From Humibacter ginsenosidimutans (lineage in GTDB: Bacteria > Actinomycetota > Actinomycetes > Actinomycetales > Microbacteriaceae): 64,000 bases of DNA. Shown piece by piece: positions 55,248 to 64,000 of this stretch. The position numbers and the translations under genes were made by a program. Numbering within the stretch: the stretch's first letter is position 1; each line of letters opens with the position of its first letter. The stretch spans positions 1,054,001 to 1,118,000 of the forward strand of contig NZ_CP042305.1 in NCBI RefSeq assembly GCF_007859675.1, read 5' to 3'. The notes below the pieces were generated by a model, which searched no databases, was not told the DNA's origin, and was given only the letters and a program-made list of their open reading frames with translations.

Positions 55248-56167
55248 GCCGACTCGGGCGGGAAGACCGCCGACCAGTCGTCCTTGACGCTCACCACGGT
55301 GAACCCACTCTCCTCCGAGGTGGCGAGTGCCTTCTCCGCGCCTTTGTCGTATGGAGTGTCACCGCGTCCCGTGTCGTCGTCATGATGCACGAGCAGGCTG
55401 AGGCCGTGCGGGCCGCCCTGCACGAACGAGAGCATCTCGATGTCGCCGTTCGAGTTGCCCGCCGCGATGAGCGGCCTGCGCCCGATGCGCGTCCAGATGC
55501 GCACGGGCTTCTCCGGTCCGTCGTCGAAGAAGTCGAGCGTGGTGCCGTAACGCACGTCGCCGTCGGCGTATTCGAGGCCGATAGCCGTGCCGATCACCCG
55601 CTCGAACGGGATGCCGTAATACTCCTGGGTGATCGGGCGCATGAAGTCGCGGTCGCCGCCGGAGACGATGTAGCAGGTGAAGCCGTTCTCGGCCAGATAG
55701 TCGAGCAGTTCGACCATCGGTTGATAGATCACATCGCGATACGGGCGGTGCAGCGTCAGGTGCTGAGCGGTGCGGTAGAACTCGGTGACCGACGCGGCAT
55801 AGTCCTCGACACTCAACCCCGTCATGGTGCGCAGCAACGCCCCGATCAGCACCTTCAGATCGGAATCGTCACCCGCATAGTGCTTGTCGACGGCTGCGCC
55901 CAGCCAGGACAGGTCGCCCTCGACCACGGCTTTGAACGGCTGCTGCTCCGCCAGCTCGGGATGCTCCTTCGCGAGCGCCGTCCACTGCTCGATGATGTAG
56001 TGCAGCTGCGTCTGCATCGGCTTCTCGGTCCACAGCGTTCCGTCGTTGTCGAAGACCGCGATGCGCTCTTCGGCGGGTACGGCATCCGGGCCGGAGGTCA
56101 CGGAGCGCACGAAGTCGACGATCGTCCGTCTGGTGGCGCCGTCGCGCCACATTGCGAGCTCGGACAT
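55244..56167 (-). CDS. HAD-superfamily phosphatase-like protein
   Basis: 307 residues. HAD motif I in RIAVFDNDGTLWTEKP, motif II in TCYIVSGGDRDFMRP, and motif III in LIAAGNSNGDIEMLSFV. Preceded by the sulfatase gene (65 bp) and followed by SulP with overlap. Such HAD proteins often accompany large sulfatases and SulP transporters; substrate unknown. Confidence 0.88.
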   Translation of the reverse strand: MSELAMWRDGATRRTIVDFVRSVTSGPDAVPAEERIAVFDNDGTLWTEKPMQTQLHYIIEQWTALAKEHPELAEQQPFKAVVEGDLSWLGAAVDKHYAGDDSDLKVLIGALLRTMTGLSVEDYAASVTEFYRTAQHLTLHRPYRDVIYQPMVELLDYLAENGFTCYIVSGGDRDFMRPITQEYYGIPFERVIGTAIGLEYADGDVRYGTTLDFFDDGPEKPVRIWTRIGRRPLIAAGNSNGDIEMLSFVQGGPHGLSLLVHHDDDTGRGDTPYDKGAEKALATSEESGFTVVSVKDDWSAVFPPESA

Positions 56168-56232
56168 GCGTTCTCCTCAGGTTCGGACCGCCGCCCCCGC
56201 CATTCCGGCGCGGGCGGCGCACGGTGGTCTGT

Positions 56233-58569
56233 TCAGTCGCGCGCCATCGCGGCGGCGAAGTGGGCTTCGACGTCGATGTAGGCGTCGTCGGCCACATCGA
56301 AGACGACCTTCGTGATCTCGCCGCCTGCGTAGTCGAATCGTCCCTCGTAGTCCGCAGCTGAGACGCTGTCGCCGCTGTCGTAGCCGATGCACAGGCCCTC
56401 TCCGCAGAGCGCGTAGTGCCCGGTCATGGTGCGGATCTCCTGCTTCGTCACAGCCTCGTCGTCGACGTAGAGCGTCGCGGTGCCGTACCACTCGTGGTGA
56501 TCGCCCATGCAATCCTTGGCGAAGTCGATGCCGAGGATGTGCTTGCCGGCCGTCGGCATCGGAGCCGACAGCTTCTGCGGCTCTCCGATGCCGAGGAAGT
56601 TGTGCACGTAATGCAGCTGGCCATCTTTGACGAACAGCGCATGGCCGCCGAAACGAGATCCCTGGGCGAAGATGACCCCTTCGGTGTCAGCCGTGGTCAT
56701 GACCTCGCTCAGCACCTTGAACGACACGGCGTGCGTGTTCGCGGCGTTCCGCTCGGGGATCTCACTGGTTCCCGGGTAGTACGTGTACTGCCCGCTGGGC
56801 GAGACCGGAACGCGGAACTCCATCGCGAGAAAGGTCTCGAGGTCCTTCCCGACGACGTTCAGGTCGTTCAGAGGCAGCACGTTGTTGGCCTTGGCCTCCT
56901 CCATCCAGAGCGCCTTGAGCTCCTCGACCTTCTCGGGATGGGCGTCGGCCAGGTCGTGCGCCTCCGAACGGTCGACATCGGTGTGGAACAACTGCCACCG
57001 ATCGTTCTCGAAGTCGCCCCGGCCGAGCAGCGGGCCGTGCTCGGTGACCGCCTTCCAACCGTCGTGCCAGATGCCGCGGTTGCCGAACATCTCGTAGTAC
57101 TGGGTCTCCTTGGTCGTCGGTGCCCCGGCGGCGTCGAACGAATACGCCATGGACACGCCGGACAGCGGATGCTGCTCGACGCCGTCCACCACATCGGGGA
57201 ACTCGACGCCGCACGCCTCCAGGATCGTCGGCACGATGTCCGTCGAGTGGTGGTACTGACCGCGCACCTCGCCTCTGGCCGCGATGCCCTTCGGCCAGGA
57301 GACGACGAGCGGGTCCGCGACGCCGCCCTGATAGGTGTAGCGCTTGAACATGCGGTACGGGGTGGAGAACGCGGCCGCCCATCCCGTCGGGTAGTGGTTG
57401 TAGGTGGCCGGGCTGCCGAGCTCGTCGATCATCGCCAGGTTCTCGTCGATGTCATCGGGATAGCCGTTGAAGAACTTGCCCTCGTTCACGGATCCGTTCG
57501 GCGAGCCCTCGCCGGATGCTCCGTTGTCCGCCGCGTAGATCACCAGCGTGTTCTCGAGCTGCCCGGTCTCCTCCAGGTAGTCGATGATGCGGCCGACCTG
57601 GGCATCCGTGTACTCGCTGAACCCCGCGTAGACCTCCGCCATGCGACTGAACAACCGCTTCTCGTCGTCATTCAGCTCATCCCACGGACGCACCCGGTCG
57701 CCCTCCGTGAACGTCCCCTCGGCCATGGGGTTGAGGGGTGTGAGCTCGGTTCCCTCCGGCAGGATGCCGCGCTCGATCATTCGCGGCAGCACCCACTCCC
57801 GATATGCCTCGTACCCATCGTCGAAGGCGCCCTTGTACTTGTCGATGTACTCCTGCGGAGCGTGATGCGGAGCGTGGTTGGCGCCGGGGCAGAACCACAG
57901 ATACCAGGGCTTGTCGGGCTCCGTCTGCTTCGAGTCGCGGATGAACTGCAGCGCGTGGTCCGCGAGGTCCTTCGAGAGGTGATACCCCTGTTCGGGCATG
58001 TACGGCTGGTCGATGTAGTGGTTGTCCTCGGCCAGCGACGGGTACCAGTTGTTCGTCTCCCCGCCGATGAAGCCGTAGAACCGGTCATAGCCGAGCGCGA
58101 GCGGCCACTCCTTCTTCGAGCCGCCCGCCGACCATGCGTCGATCGGCACGTTGTGGTTCTTGCCGACCCAATACGTCGACCAGCCCGCGTCGCGCAGCAC
58201 CGTCGCGATCGACGCCATGTTGCGCGGGATGTGCGAGCTGTAGCCCGGGAACCCCGTCGACGACTCGGAGATGGAGGCGTAGCCGTTCAGATGATGGTTG
58301 CGTCCGGTCAGGAAGGTCGACCTGGTCGGCGAGCACAGGGCCGTGGTGTGCCACTGCGAGTACGTCAGGCCGTTGTCCGCCAGCCTCTGCAACGTCGGCA
58401 TGTCGATGCGGCCGCCGTACGGCGACCAAGCCGCCTGCCCGGTGTCATCGAAGAGCACGACGAGCACGTTCGGCGCGCCCTCCGGTGCCTTGTCCGGCAG
58501 GAAGGCATCCCAGTCGGCCTTCGAGTCCCTCACGTCGAGCTTGATGTCGCCCCTGAATTCACGTGGCAT
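56233..58569 (-). CDS. Arylsulfatase (type I, formylglycine-dependent)
   Basis: 778 residues from the ATG at 58567-58569 with GGGGGAG upstream. Metal aspartates in VLVVLFDDTGQAAW and the CxPxR formylglycine motif ALCSPTRSTFLTGR with C79 as the residue to be converted. Central alkaline-phosphatase-like core (WYLWFCPGANHAPHHAPQEY; VIYAADNGASGEG) and a C-terminal beta-sandwich (after about residue 600). No signal peptide, so cytoplasmic. The formylglycine-generating enzyme is not in the window. Cleaves sulfate esters; the SulP gene downstream suits a sulfur-scavenging operon. Confidence 0.93.
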   Translation of the reverse strand: MPREFRGDIKLDVRDSKADWDAFLPDKAPEGAPNVLVVLFDDTGQAAWSPYGGRIDMPTLQRLADNGLTYSQWHTTALCSPTRSTFLTGRNHHLNGYASISESSTGFPGYSSHIPRNMASIATVLRDAGWSTYWVGKNHNVPIDAWSAGGSKKEWPLALGYDRFYGFIGGETNNWYPSLAEDNHYIDQPYMPEQGYHLSKDLADHALQFIRDSKQTEPDKPWYLWFCPGANHAPHHAPQEYIDKYKGAFDDGYEAYREWVLPRMIERGILPEGTELTPLNPMAEGTFTEGDRVRPWDELNDDEKRLFSRMAEVYAGFSEYTDAQVGRIIDYLEETGQLENTLVIYAADNGASGEGSPNGSVNEGKFFNGYPDDIDENLAMIDELGSPATYNHYPTGWAAAFSTPYRMFKRYTYQGGVADPLVVSWPKGIAARGEVRGQYHHSTDIVPTILEACGVEFPDVVDGVEQHPLSGVSMAYSFDAAGAPTTKETQYYEMFGNRGIWHDGWKAVTEHGPLLGRGDFENDRWQLFHTDVDRSEAHDLADAHPEKVEELKALWMEEAKANNVLPLNDLNVVGKDLETFLAMEFRVPVSPSGQYTYYPGTSEIPERNAANTHAVSFKVLSEVMTTADTEGVIFAQGSRFGGHALFVKDGQLHYVHNFLGIGEPQKLSAPMPTAGKHILGIDFAKDCMGDHHEWYGTATLYVDDEAVTKQEIRTMTGHYALCGEGLCIGYDSGDSVSAADYEGRFDYAGGEITKVVFDVADDAYIDVEAHFAAAMARD

Positions 58570-58704
58570 AGCGCGCTCCCCCGAGTTTTCGACCGCCGAG
58601 CACCCGACGGCCAGTGTCAATGCCGAACCTAAGCGGGCGGTTCGGACCAGGACGGAGGGCACCGGGTCAATCACCCGATTCGGAGGACGCCCGAGACCGA
58701 GGAG

Positions 58705-59787
58705 TCAGCCGGACGCGCCGCGGCGGTCGCCGGTGATCCAGCGCGACCATCGGGCATCGGGGTCGATCTCGACGACGAGGGCACGAACGAGCAGGGTCAT
58801 CGGCACGGCGAGCAGGGCGCCGATGGCGCCGAGCACGACAGCCCAGAACACCACGGAGAAGAACGTGAGCGTCAGTCCGAGGGAGACCGTCGTGGCGACG
58901 AAGCGAGGCTGCACGAGTTCCTGGAGCACGACGTTGATCACGCAGTACGCGACGACGACGGCCAAGGCCTGGGGCCATCCCGCAGTGATCAGCGCCAACA
59001 GGACAGGCGGGATCATGCCGATGACGAAACCGATGTTCGGCACGTAATTGGTGACGAACGCCAGTACGATCCACACCGGAACACCGGGAACACCGAGCGC
59101 CACGAGGACGACGCCGTCGAGCACCGCGACGATCGCCCCGAAGATCGAGTTGACGACGAAATAGGCGCGCACCCCGTGCGCCCAACGCGCGAGCGCGTCG
59201 AGCAGCAGACCGTGCCGGTCCGCGAACTCGCGTCGCAGTTCGGCGGTTCTCGATCCGTCGGCGGCCATGAAGATGATGTACGCCAGCACGAAGAAGAACG
59301 CGACGGCGCTGGAGAACACGGAGCGAACGATGCCGCCCGCGAACGACGCCAGCGTCGACGGATCGATGGTCTTCGTGACATCCGACAGCTGGCTTTGGTC
59401 GATGCCGAGGTTGTCGAGAAGGCCGTTCAGCGACCGGTGCATCGCCCCCATGGCGTCACCCTGATCGGTGACGAGATGCCCGAACTGCACGGCCGCGAAC
59501 GCGATAAGTCCGCCGATGACGATGAGCACGGCATACGCGGTGACGACCACCACCGTGGTGCCCAGCCAGCGGGGCGCGCCCGTGGCGTCGAGGCGGTTGC
59601 GCACGGGGTGAACGGCCACCACCACCACGAGCGCCGTGAGTGCAGGGGCGAGGATGTCGCGTCCCAGCCACAGGCACGCGACGGCGACGCCGAACGCGGC
59701 GAACACGATCACGGCACGGGCGCCCGGTCCGAAGGACGAGCGCGGGGAGTCCGGCGCCTGGGATCCTGCCGGCGTCGGGTCAGGCAT
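58705..59787 (-). CDS. AI-2E family transporter (first of a tandem pair)
   Basis: 360 residues from the ATG at 59785-59787. Polytopic with the family C-terminal block VTNYVPNIGFVIGMIPPVLL and LQELVQPRFVATTVSLG. Substrate of the family is poorly defined (autoinducer-2, ions or other small molecules). The start overlaps the end of its paralogue upstream by 8 bp. Confidence 0.88.
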   Translation of the reverse strand: MPDPTPAGSQAPDSPRSSFGPGARAVIVFAAFGVAVACLWLGRDILAPALTALVVVVAVHPVRNRLDATGAPRWLGTTVVVVTAYAVLIVIGGLIAFAAVQFGHLVTDQGDAMGAMHRSLNGLLDNLGIDQSQLSDVTKTIDPSTLASFAGGIVRSVFSSAVAFFFVLAYIIFMAADGSRTAELRREFADRHGLLLDALARWAHGVRAYFVVNSIFGAIVAVLDGVVLVALGVPGVPVWIVLAFVTNYVPNIGFVIGMIPPVLLALITAGWPQALAVVVAYCVINVVLQELVQPRFVATTVSLGLTLTFFSVVFWAVVLGAIGALLAVPMTLLVRALVVEIDPDARWSRWITGDRRGASG

Positions 59788-61000
59788 CCGTGCCAGCCCC
59801 CGTCGGCGGCCGAACGGCGTCGCCGCGCTTGGCCGCTTTGGCGTCTCGCCTGCTCTTCTCGTACTCGGCCTTCTCCTCGTCGAGGTAGGGCTTGGTGTCG
59901 CGCAGGTCGCCGATGATCGGCCGCCACCACCGCGCACGCGGGTCGGAGTCGATGAGGATCGTGCGCGCGAGCAACGTCAGGGGAACGGCGAGGATTGCCC
60001 CGATCGGCCCGATCACGACGGCCCAGAACAGCACGGAGACGAACGTGATCGTCTGGCTGAGCGCGACGGCGTTGCCGACGATGCGCGGCTGAATGATGGA
60101 CTGCACCACGGAGTTGATCACGCCGTAGACCAGGATGACCGCGATGAACACGGGCCACCCGCCGGTGAGGAGTCCGAAAACCAGGGGCGGGATGATCGCG
60201 ATGAAGTAGCCGATGTTCGGGATGAAGCTGCACAGGAACGAGAGCATCCCCCAGAGGAACGCACCGGGCACCTGCAGGATCAGCAGCGCCACCCAGTTGA
60301 GCAGTCCCTGGGCGACGCCGAGTCCGGTCGTGACCACCATGTATCGGCGCACGCCCACCGCGAATCCCGACAGCGCCGTGACCAGATGCGGCCGATGCGC
60401 GGCGACCTGCTTGGAGATGGCGCCGAGGGCACTCGCATCGACGGCCATCAGGATGAGGCACGTCAGGATGACAACCAGCCCGAACGTGATGTTCGCCACG
60501 CTGCCCAGCAGGCCTCCCACCGCTCCGATCAACCTCGTCGGGTCGAAGTCGGAGACGAACGCCTGCACCTGCGCCTGATCGAATCCGATGGCATGCAGCC
60601 ACGATCCGATCGTCTTGCCCGCCTGCTCGAGCTGCGGCGCGAACTGCGGCAGCAACGACGCGAACTGCGCGAGCGCCACGACCAGCGCGGCGACGAAGGC
60701 GGCGAGCAGCACGAAGACCGCGGCGATCACCGATCCCGTCGCCACTCCCCTGTTCACGCCCCATCGCTCGAGCGCGCGGCGCAGCGGATGCACGCACACG
60801 GTCAGCACGAGGGCGAGCAGCACCGGCGCGAGAAAGCCGCGGATCCAGAACATCCCCAGTGCCGTCACCGTCGCGCCGGCAAGTCCAAGCAGAATGGCGT
60901 CCGCCCTGGGCAGTGAACTCACGGTCCCCGCATCGGCCCCGTCATCGGGGGCCTCCTCCGGCACGGTTGCGTCGCTCTTCTGCCTGCGCCACCACGCCAT
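59780..61000 (-). CDS. AI-2E family transporter (second of the pair)
   Basis: 406 residues. Same topology as its neighbour: FLCSFIPNIGYFIAIIPPLV and VVQSIIQPRIVGNAVALSQT; charged C-terminus (EEKAEYEKSRRDAKAAK). The two are clear paralogues from tandem duplication and may form a hetero-oligomer (inference). Confidence 0.88.
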   Translation of the reverse strand: MAWWRRQKSDATVPEEAPDDGADAGTVSSLPRADAILLGLAGATVTALGMFWIRGFLAPVLLALVLTVCVHPLRRALERWGVNRGVATGSVIAAVFVLLAAFVAALVVALAQFASLLPQFAPQLEQAGKTIGSWLHAIGFDQAQVQAFVSDFDPTRLIGAVGGLLGSVANITFGLVVILTCLILMAVDASALGAISKQVAAHRPHLVTALSGFAVGVRRYMVVTTGLGVAQGLLNWVALLILQVPGAFLWGMLSFLCSFIPNIGYFIAIIPPLVFGLLTGGWPVFIAVILVYGVINSVVQSIIQPRIVGNAVALSQTITFVSVLFWAVVIGPIGAILAVPLTLLARTILIDSDPRARWWRPIIGDLRDTKPYLDEEKAEYEKSRRDAKAAKRGDAVRPPTGAGTDA

Positions 61001-61145
61001 CGGATCCTCCTCGCATCGGTGCTCAAAGCTAACGATCGTGCGTCGCCGTGCGACCGCGAGCGACCCCTATCACCCGAAACGGAGGACGGGTGCCGAACGC
61101 CCCGGTCCTAGCCTGGCCAGGGATCGAGCGCATCCGGAGGCAGCC

Positions 61146-61817
61146 ATGGGACCCCTGATCGGTACGACACTTCCGCTCGCCGTGGGCATCGCGATCAGTC
61201 CGGTGCCGATCATCGCCGCGATCCTGATGCTGCTGTCGCCCAGGGCGAAGAGCACCGGAGTCGGCTTCATGGTCGGCTGGGTCGTCGGCATCGCGGTGGC
61301 CGTCATCATCTTCACCGCGCTCTCCTCCATCCTTCCGGCCAGCGACCCGGATGCCACCCGCCCGATCGTCGGCATCATCGACATCGTGCTGGGCGTGCTG
61401 CTTCTGCTGATCGCCCTGCGCCAGTGGCGCGGCCGCCCGAGGGCGGGCGAAGAGCCGAAACTCCCCGGCTGGATGAAGGCGATCGACTCCATGACCGCCA
61501 TGCGCGGGTTGGTGTTGGGACTCTTGCTCTCGGCGGTCAACCCGAAGAACCTGCTGCTCGCTGTGAGCGCCGGCCTCGCGATCGGGTCGGCGGGCGCAAG
61601 CCTCGGCACGATGGTGGTGGTGATCGTCGTGTTCGTGCTCGTCGCCGCGTGCTCGGTGGTCGTTCCGGTGATCGCCTACCTCGTGGCGTCGGATGCCATG
61701 CGCGGGCCGCTCGGGGCGCTGCGGGGCTGGCTGTCGGCGAACAACGCGGTCATCATGGCGGTCCTCATGCTCGTGATCGGCGTCGTCGTCATCGGCAAGG
61801 GCATCGGGCAGTTCTGA
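61146..61817 (+). CDS. GAP-family (LysE-like) membrane protein
   Basis: 223 residues from the ATG at 61146. Six hydrophobic segments; ISPVPIIAAILMLLSPRAKS and GLLLSAVNPKNLLLAVSAG are the signatures of the GAP/Sap family related to LysE exporters; in mycobacteria members affect glycopeptidolipid export. Substrate here unknown. Divergent from the AI-2E pair. Confidence 0.85.
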   Translation: MGPLIGTTLPLAVGIAISPVPIIAAILMLLSPRAKSTGVGFMVGWVVGIAVAVIIFTALSSILPASDPDATRPIVGIIDIVLGVLLLLIALRQWRGRPRAGEEPKLPGWMKAIDSMTAMRGLVLGLLLSAVNPKNLLLAVSAGLAIGSAGASLGTMVVVIVVFVLVAACSVVVPVIAYLVASDAMRGPLGALRGWLSANNAVIMAVLMLVIGVVVIGKGIGQF

Positions 61818-61882
61818 GGCTCTGGGCGCGGCTCTCGAACGTCTCCGCGCTTCAGGCGGCGTACGCACCGCGGATGCCCGGC

Positions 61883-62083
61883 TCAGCCTTCCTGCCGCAC
61901 CTCGAGGATCTCGAGCCCCATGTCTGCGATGCGGGCGAGGAGCCCGTGCAACTGCGTCTGGTCGCGCAACGTGCCGACGAGGATCGTGGTCGCCGGGGCG
62001 ATCTGCACGGCCTCCATCTCGGGGAACGCGGCGGCCAACCGGTCGGAGAGCGCGTAGGGAAGACGGATCTCGTAACGCTTCAC
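61883..62083 (-). CDS. Hypothetical small protein
   Basis: 66 residues (MKRYEIRLPYALSDRLAAAF). Ferredoxin-like beta-alpha-beta pattern with TTILVGTLRDQTQLHGLLAR and IADMGLEILEVRQEG; no known catalytic motif. Lies 86 bp downstream of the LuxR-type gene on the same strand. Confidence 0.7.
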   Translation of the reverse strand: MKRYEIRLPYALSDRLAAAFPEMEAVQIAPATTILVGTLRDQTQLHGLLARIADMGLEILEVRQEG

Positions 62084-62169
62084 GTCGCACCCCCTGGACC
62101 GTGAATCAAGGGTCGCTCATCGCCGATCCCGACGCGTCACCTCGCGCGGGTGATTCACCGTCGGGCCGC

Positions 62170-64000
62170 TCAGATGAGCCCGAGTCGCTGCGCCGTGTTG
62201 ACCGCCTCACTGCGATCCGAGACGCCCAGCTTCTGGTAGATGTTGCGCAGGTGCGTCTTCACCGTGTTCACGCTCAGCGTGTGCCGCCGTGCGATCTCGG
62301 CCACTGACTGGTGCACCGGAAGCTCGAGAAGAATGTCGCGCTCCTTCGGCGTGAGAGACTCGATCACCACCTGGTCCGCCTTGATCGCCACGGTCTGCCT
62401 CGGCGCGAGCGCGGCGATGCGCCTTGCGTCGTCTTCGAGGTGACCGAACCGGCCGAGCCTCGCCGTCACCAGCGCCAGCCCGTCGGCAGACGAGGCGAGG
62501 AACGGACGAGTGATCCGGTACCGCACGGCGAGTTCCACCGCGCGCTGGGTGAGCGCATCCGCCTCCGTGCTGCGGCTCCCGTCGTCGGCGAGACGTGCGA
62601 GCAGGAGCGTGGCCGTGACGAACGATGCGGGATGCCACGCGCGTTCAGTGGCCCTGGCATCCTCGATCTGGCGTGCCGCCGGCTCCGTGCTCCGCATCGG
62701 CGCGCTCAGCAGAAAACGCACGATGGCCGCCTCGAGGCTCTCCGGCCCCAGCACCGAGCTGACGAGCTCCGCCGTCTCCTTCGCCCGTGCACGGCCGTCG
62801 AGGCCGAGCCGCGTCGCGACCAGTCGCGGGGCGGCCAGCGCGAGCGTGCGCGGGATGTACACCGCGGTCTCGCGCATCAGACGTTCCGCCTCGTCGAGCC
62901 AACGGCGCGGGTTCTGCTCCGTGTCGATCGCCACGAGCAGCTCGAGGATGCGAGCGGTGGCGCTCAGCTCCGGATCGAGACCGAGCGGATCGGATGCCGC
63001 CACCTCGCCGCCGCGCTCGTCGCCGTCGATGCACCGCAGGTATCTGCGCGTGGCCGCGACCACCTCGACACGTCGCCGCACCCTGTCGCGCGGTGCGGAG
63101 GTGAAGCGATCCGCTGCTTCGGCGAGACGGTCCTCGAGCACCACCGCTTCGTCCCAGCGGCCGAGGTCGCTCAGAATGCCGATGGACATCTCGCTCGCGA
63201 CGAGGAACAGCCAATCAAGGCCGGCGCGGTGCGCCGACACGCGAACGTCGCGCAGCACGCCGTTGGCCTTCTCCGAGTCGCCGATCCTGGCCAGCAGCCA
63301 TCCCTCGGCTGTGGCGCAGAGCAGATCGAGGCCGAGGCTCGCGCCGCGCTCCCGAATGGCCACGGCGTCCGAGAGCTGGGATGCGCCGGCGAACGAACGG
63401 CCGTCACGCGCCTCGACGAAGCAGCGCACGGCATCCAACGCGACGGTCCAGGCGTCGGTCGACGGGGAATGCTCTTCGGCCGCCGCACGATCGGCGAGCG
63501 AGAGAAGGTGCCTCGCCCCTCTCGGATCGGCGAAGGTGGGCGCGTCCATCAGCAGGCGCAGCACGAGCGCGACGAGCGGCTCTCCCGCCTCCGTCGAGAA
63601 GCGGCCGAGCGCCGTCGCGATCAGACGGCTGCGACCTGCCAGGGCCAAGTCGAGTCCGACCCGCGAAAGCTGGTCGGTCAGCACCGCGCAGTCTCCGGAG
63701 TCGATCGCCTGCTGCAGGGCGTCGGCTGCATGCTCGTGAGCTGCGAACCAGTCGGCAGCTGTCGAGTGAGCGCGCACCGCTTGCGCCGGGCTCGTCCTGC
63801 GCGCTTCCGCCTGGAGAAACGCGAGCAGCACCGGATGAAAGCGGAAGACCTGCGCATCCTCGGTGAGGAGAGCGTTCGTCATGGCGACGCCGTGCAGAAC
63901 CTCGGCGATGTCCGCGCGGCCGCCGAGCAGCGCTGCGAGGTCGAACGGCACCTCGTGACTCACGGCCACCGACGTGAGGGCTCGGCGTGTCTCCTCGTCG
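62170..64000 (-). CDS. LuxR-type transcriptional regulator, C-terminal part (runs off the window end)
   Basis: About 610 codons are in frame with no stop up to the window edge, so the N-terminus (likely an ATPase domain, MalT/LAL type) lies beyond 64000. A GTG at 63969 is in frame, but the upstream residues DEETRRALTS continue the same helix pattern. The middle is a helical repeat region rich in Ala/Leu/Arg. The final 65 residues are a LuxR DNA-binding domain: SVAEIARRHTLSVNTVKTHL then RNIYQKLGVSDRSEAV. Confidence 0.85.
   Translation of the reverse strand, partial: DEETRRALTSVAVSHEVPFDLAALLGGRADIAEVLHGVAMTNALLTEDAQVFRFHPVLLAFLQAEARRTSPAQAVRAHSTAADWFAAHEHAADALQQAIDSGDCAVLTDQLSRVGLDLALAGRSRLIATALGRFSTEAGEPLVALVLRLLMDAPTFADPRGARHLLSLADRAAAEEHSPSTDAWTVALDAVRCFVEARDGRSFAGASQLSDAVAIRERGASLGLDLLCATAEGWLLARIGDSEKANGVLRDVRVSAHRAGLDWLFLVASEMSIGILSDLGRWDEAVVLEDRLAEAADRFTSAPRDRVRRRVEVVAATRRYLRCIDGDERGGEVAASDPLGLDPELSATARILELLVAIDTEQNPRRWLDEAERLMRETAVYIPRTLALAAPRLVATRLGLDGRARAKETAELVSSVLGPESLEAAIVRFLLSAPMRSTEPAARQIEDARATERAWHPASFVTATLLLARLADDGSRSTEADALTQRAVELAVRYRITRPFLASSADGLALVTARLGRFGHLEDDARRIAALAPRQTVAIKADQVVIESLTPKERDILLELPVHQSVAEIARRHTLSVNTVKTHLRNIYQKLGVSDRSEAVNTAQRLGLI

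Noticed and set aside
56416..58632. A 738-codon plus-strand ORF opposite the sulfatase
   Set aside because: Antisense shadow of a gene with intact sulfatase motifs.

Overview
The window is high-GC chromosomal DNA from an actinobacterium, most likely a member of the Microbacteriaceae. The evidence is the codon use, the frequent GGATGCC/GGCATCC words inside coding regions, the gene families and the serA/leuB/ilvE/gltX neighbourhood. Genus cannot be fixed from sequence alone. Most genes lie on the minus strand.

Layout: (1) 1-1093 is the end of an integrated element (partial tyrosine integrase plus an excisionase-like gene) abutting the 3' end of tRNA-Gln(CUG). (2) 1.35-30 kb is core metabolism: gltX; a LysR regulator divergent from a class-V aminotransferase; fumarylacetoacetate-hydrolase-like protein; ilvE; leuB; serA-phzF; cutC; an ilvD-ilvB-ilvN-ilvC cluster just downstream of otsA-otsB (otsA carries a 1-bp frameshift); an ATP-dependent DNA ligase; a divergent pair of a glucose-6-phosphate-dehydrogenase-like gene and a GH15 hydrolase; and a VIT-type transporter. 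(3) 30.1-32.6 kb holds two tandem paralogous GH18-like genes, each with a similar GTTAG...CTAACAAAC palindrome about 70 bp upstream.

(4) 32,778-50,098 is a complete, very small (about 17.3 kb) temperate siphophage prophage inserted in tRNA-Lys(CUU) and flanked by a perfect 38-bp core repeat. It carries a repressor, a divergent excisionase/Cro-like gene, an Ala-rich repeat protein, a chain of overlapping tiny genes, HNH, terminase, portal, a fused protease-major capsid gene, a head-tail and tail set with a short tape measure, lysis genes, and a minus-strand integrase operon.

(5) 50.1-64 kb is core/accessory again: the terminator probably displaced from tRNA-Lys, a VOC protein, an ArsR-MFS operon with a palindromic operator, a frameshifted hisN-like gene, an arylsulfatase-HAD-SulP cluster, two tandem AI-2E-family permeases, a GAP-family membrane protein and the C-terminal part of a LuxR-type regulator that runs off the window.

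The most interesting system is the prophage switch. The repressor gene runs into the tRNA-Lys attachment core, and its stop codon in the prophage is supplied by the host tRNA. In the excised circle the same frame reads through attP into 26 extra codons now stranded at attR, ending in -DAA. That viral-form stop overlaps the start of a chain of coupled genes leading to an integrase that itself ends in -AALAAA. This is the architecture of integration-dependent immunity known from some mycobacteriophages, in which integration trims a degradation tag from the repressor and separates int from the repressor promoter. Here it appears in a minimal phage of a Microbacteriaceae-like host.
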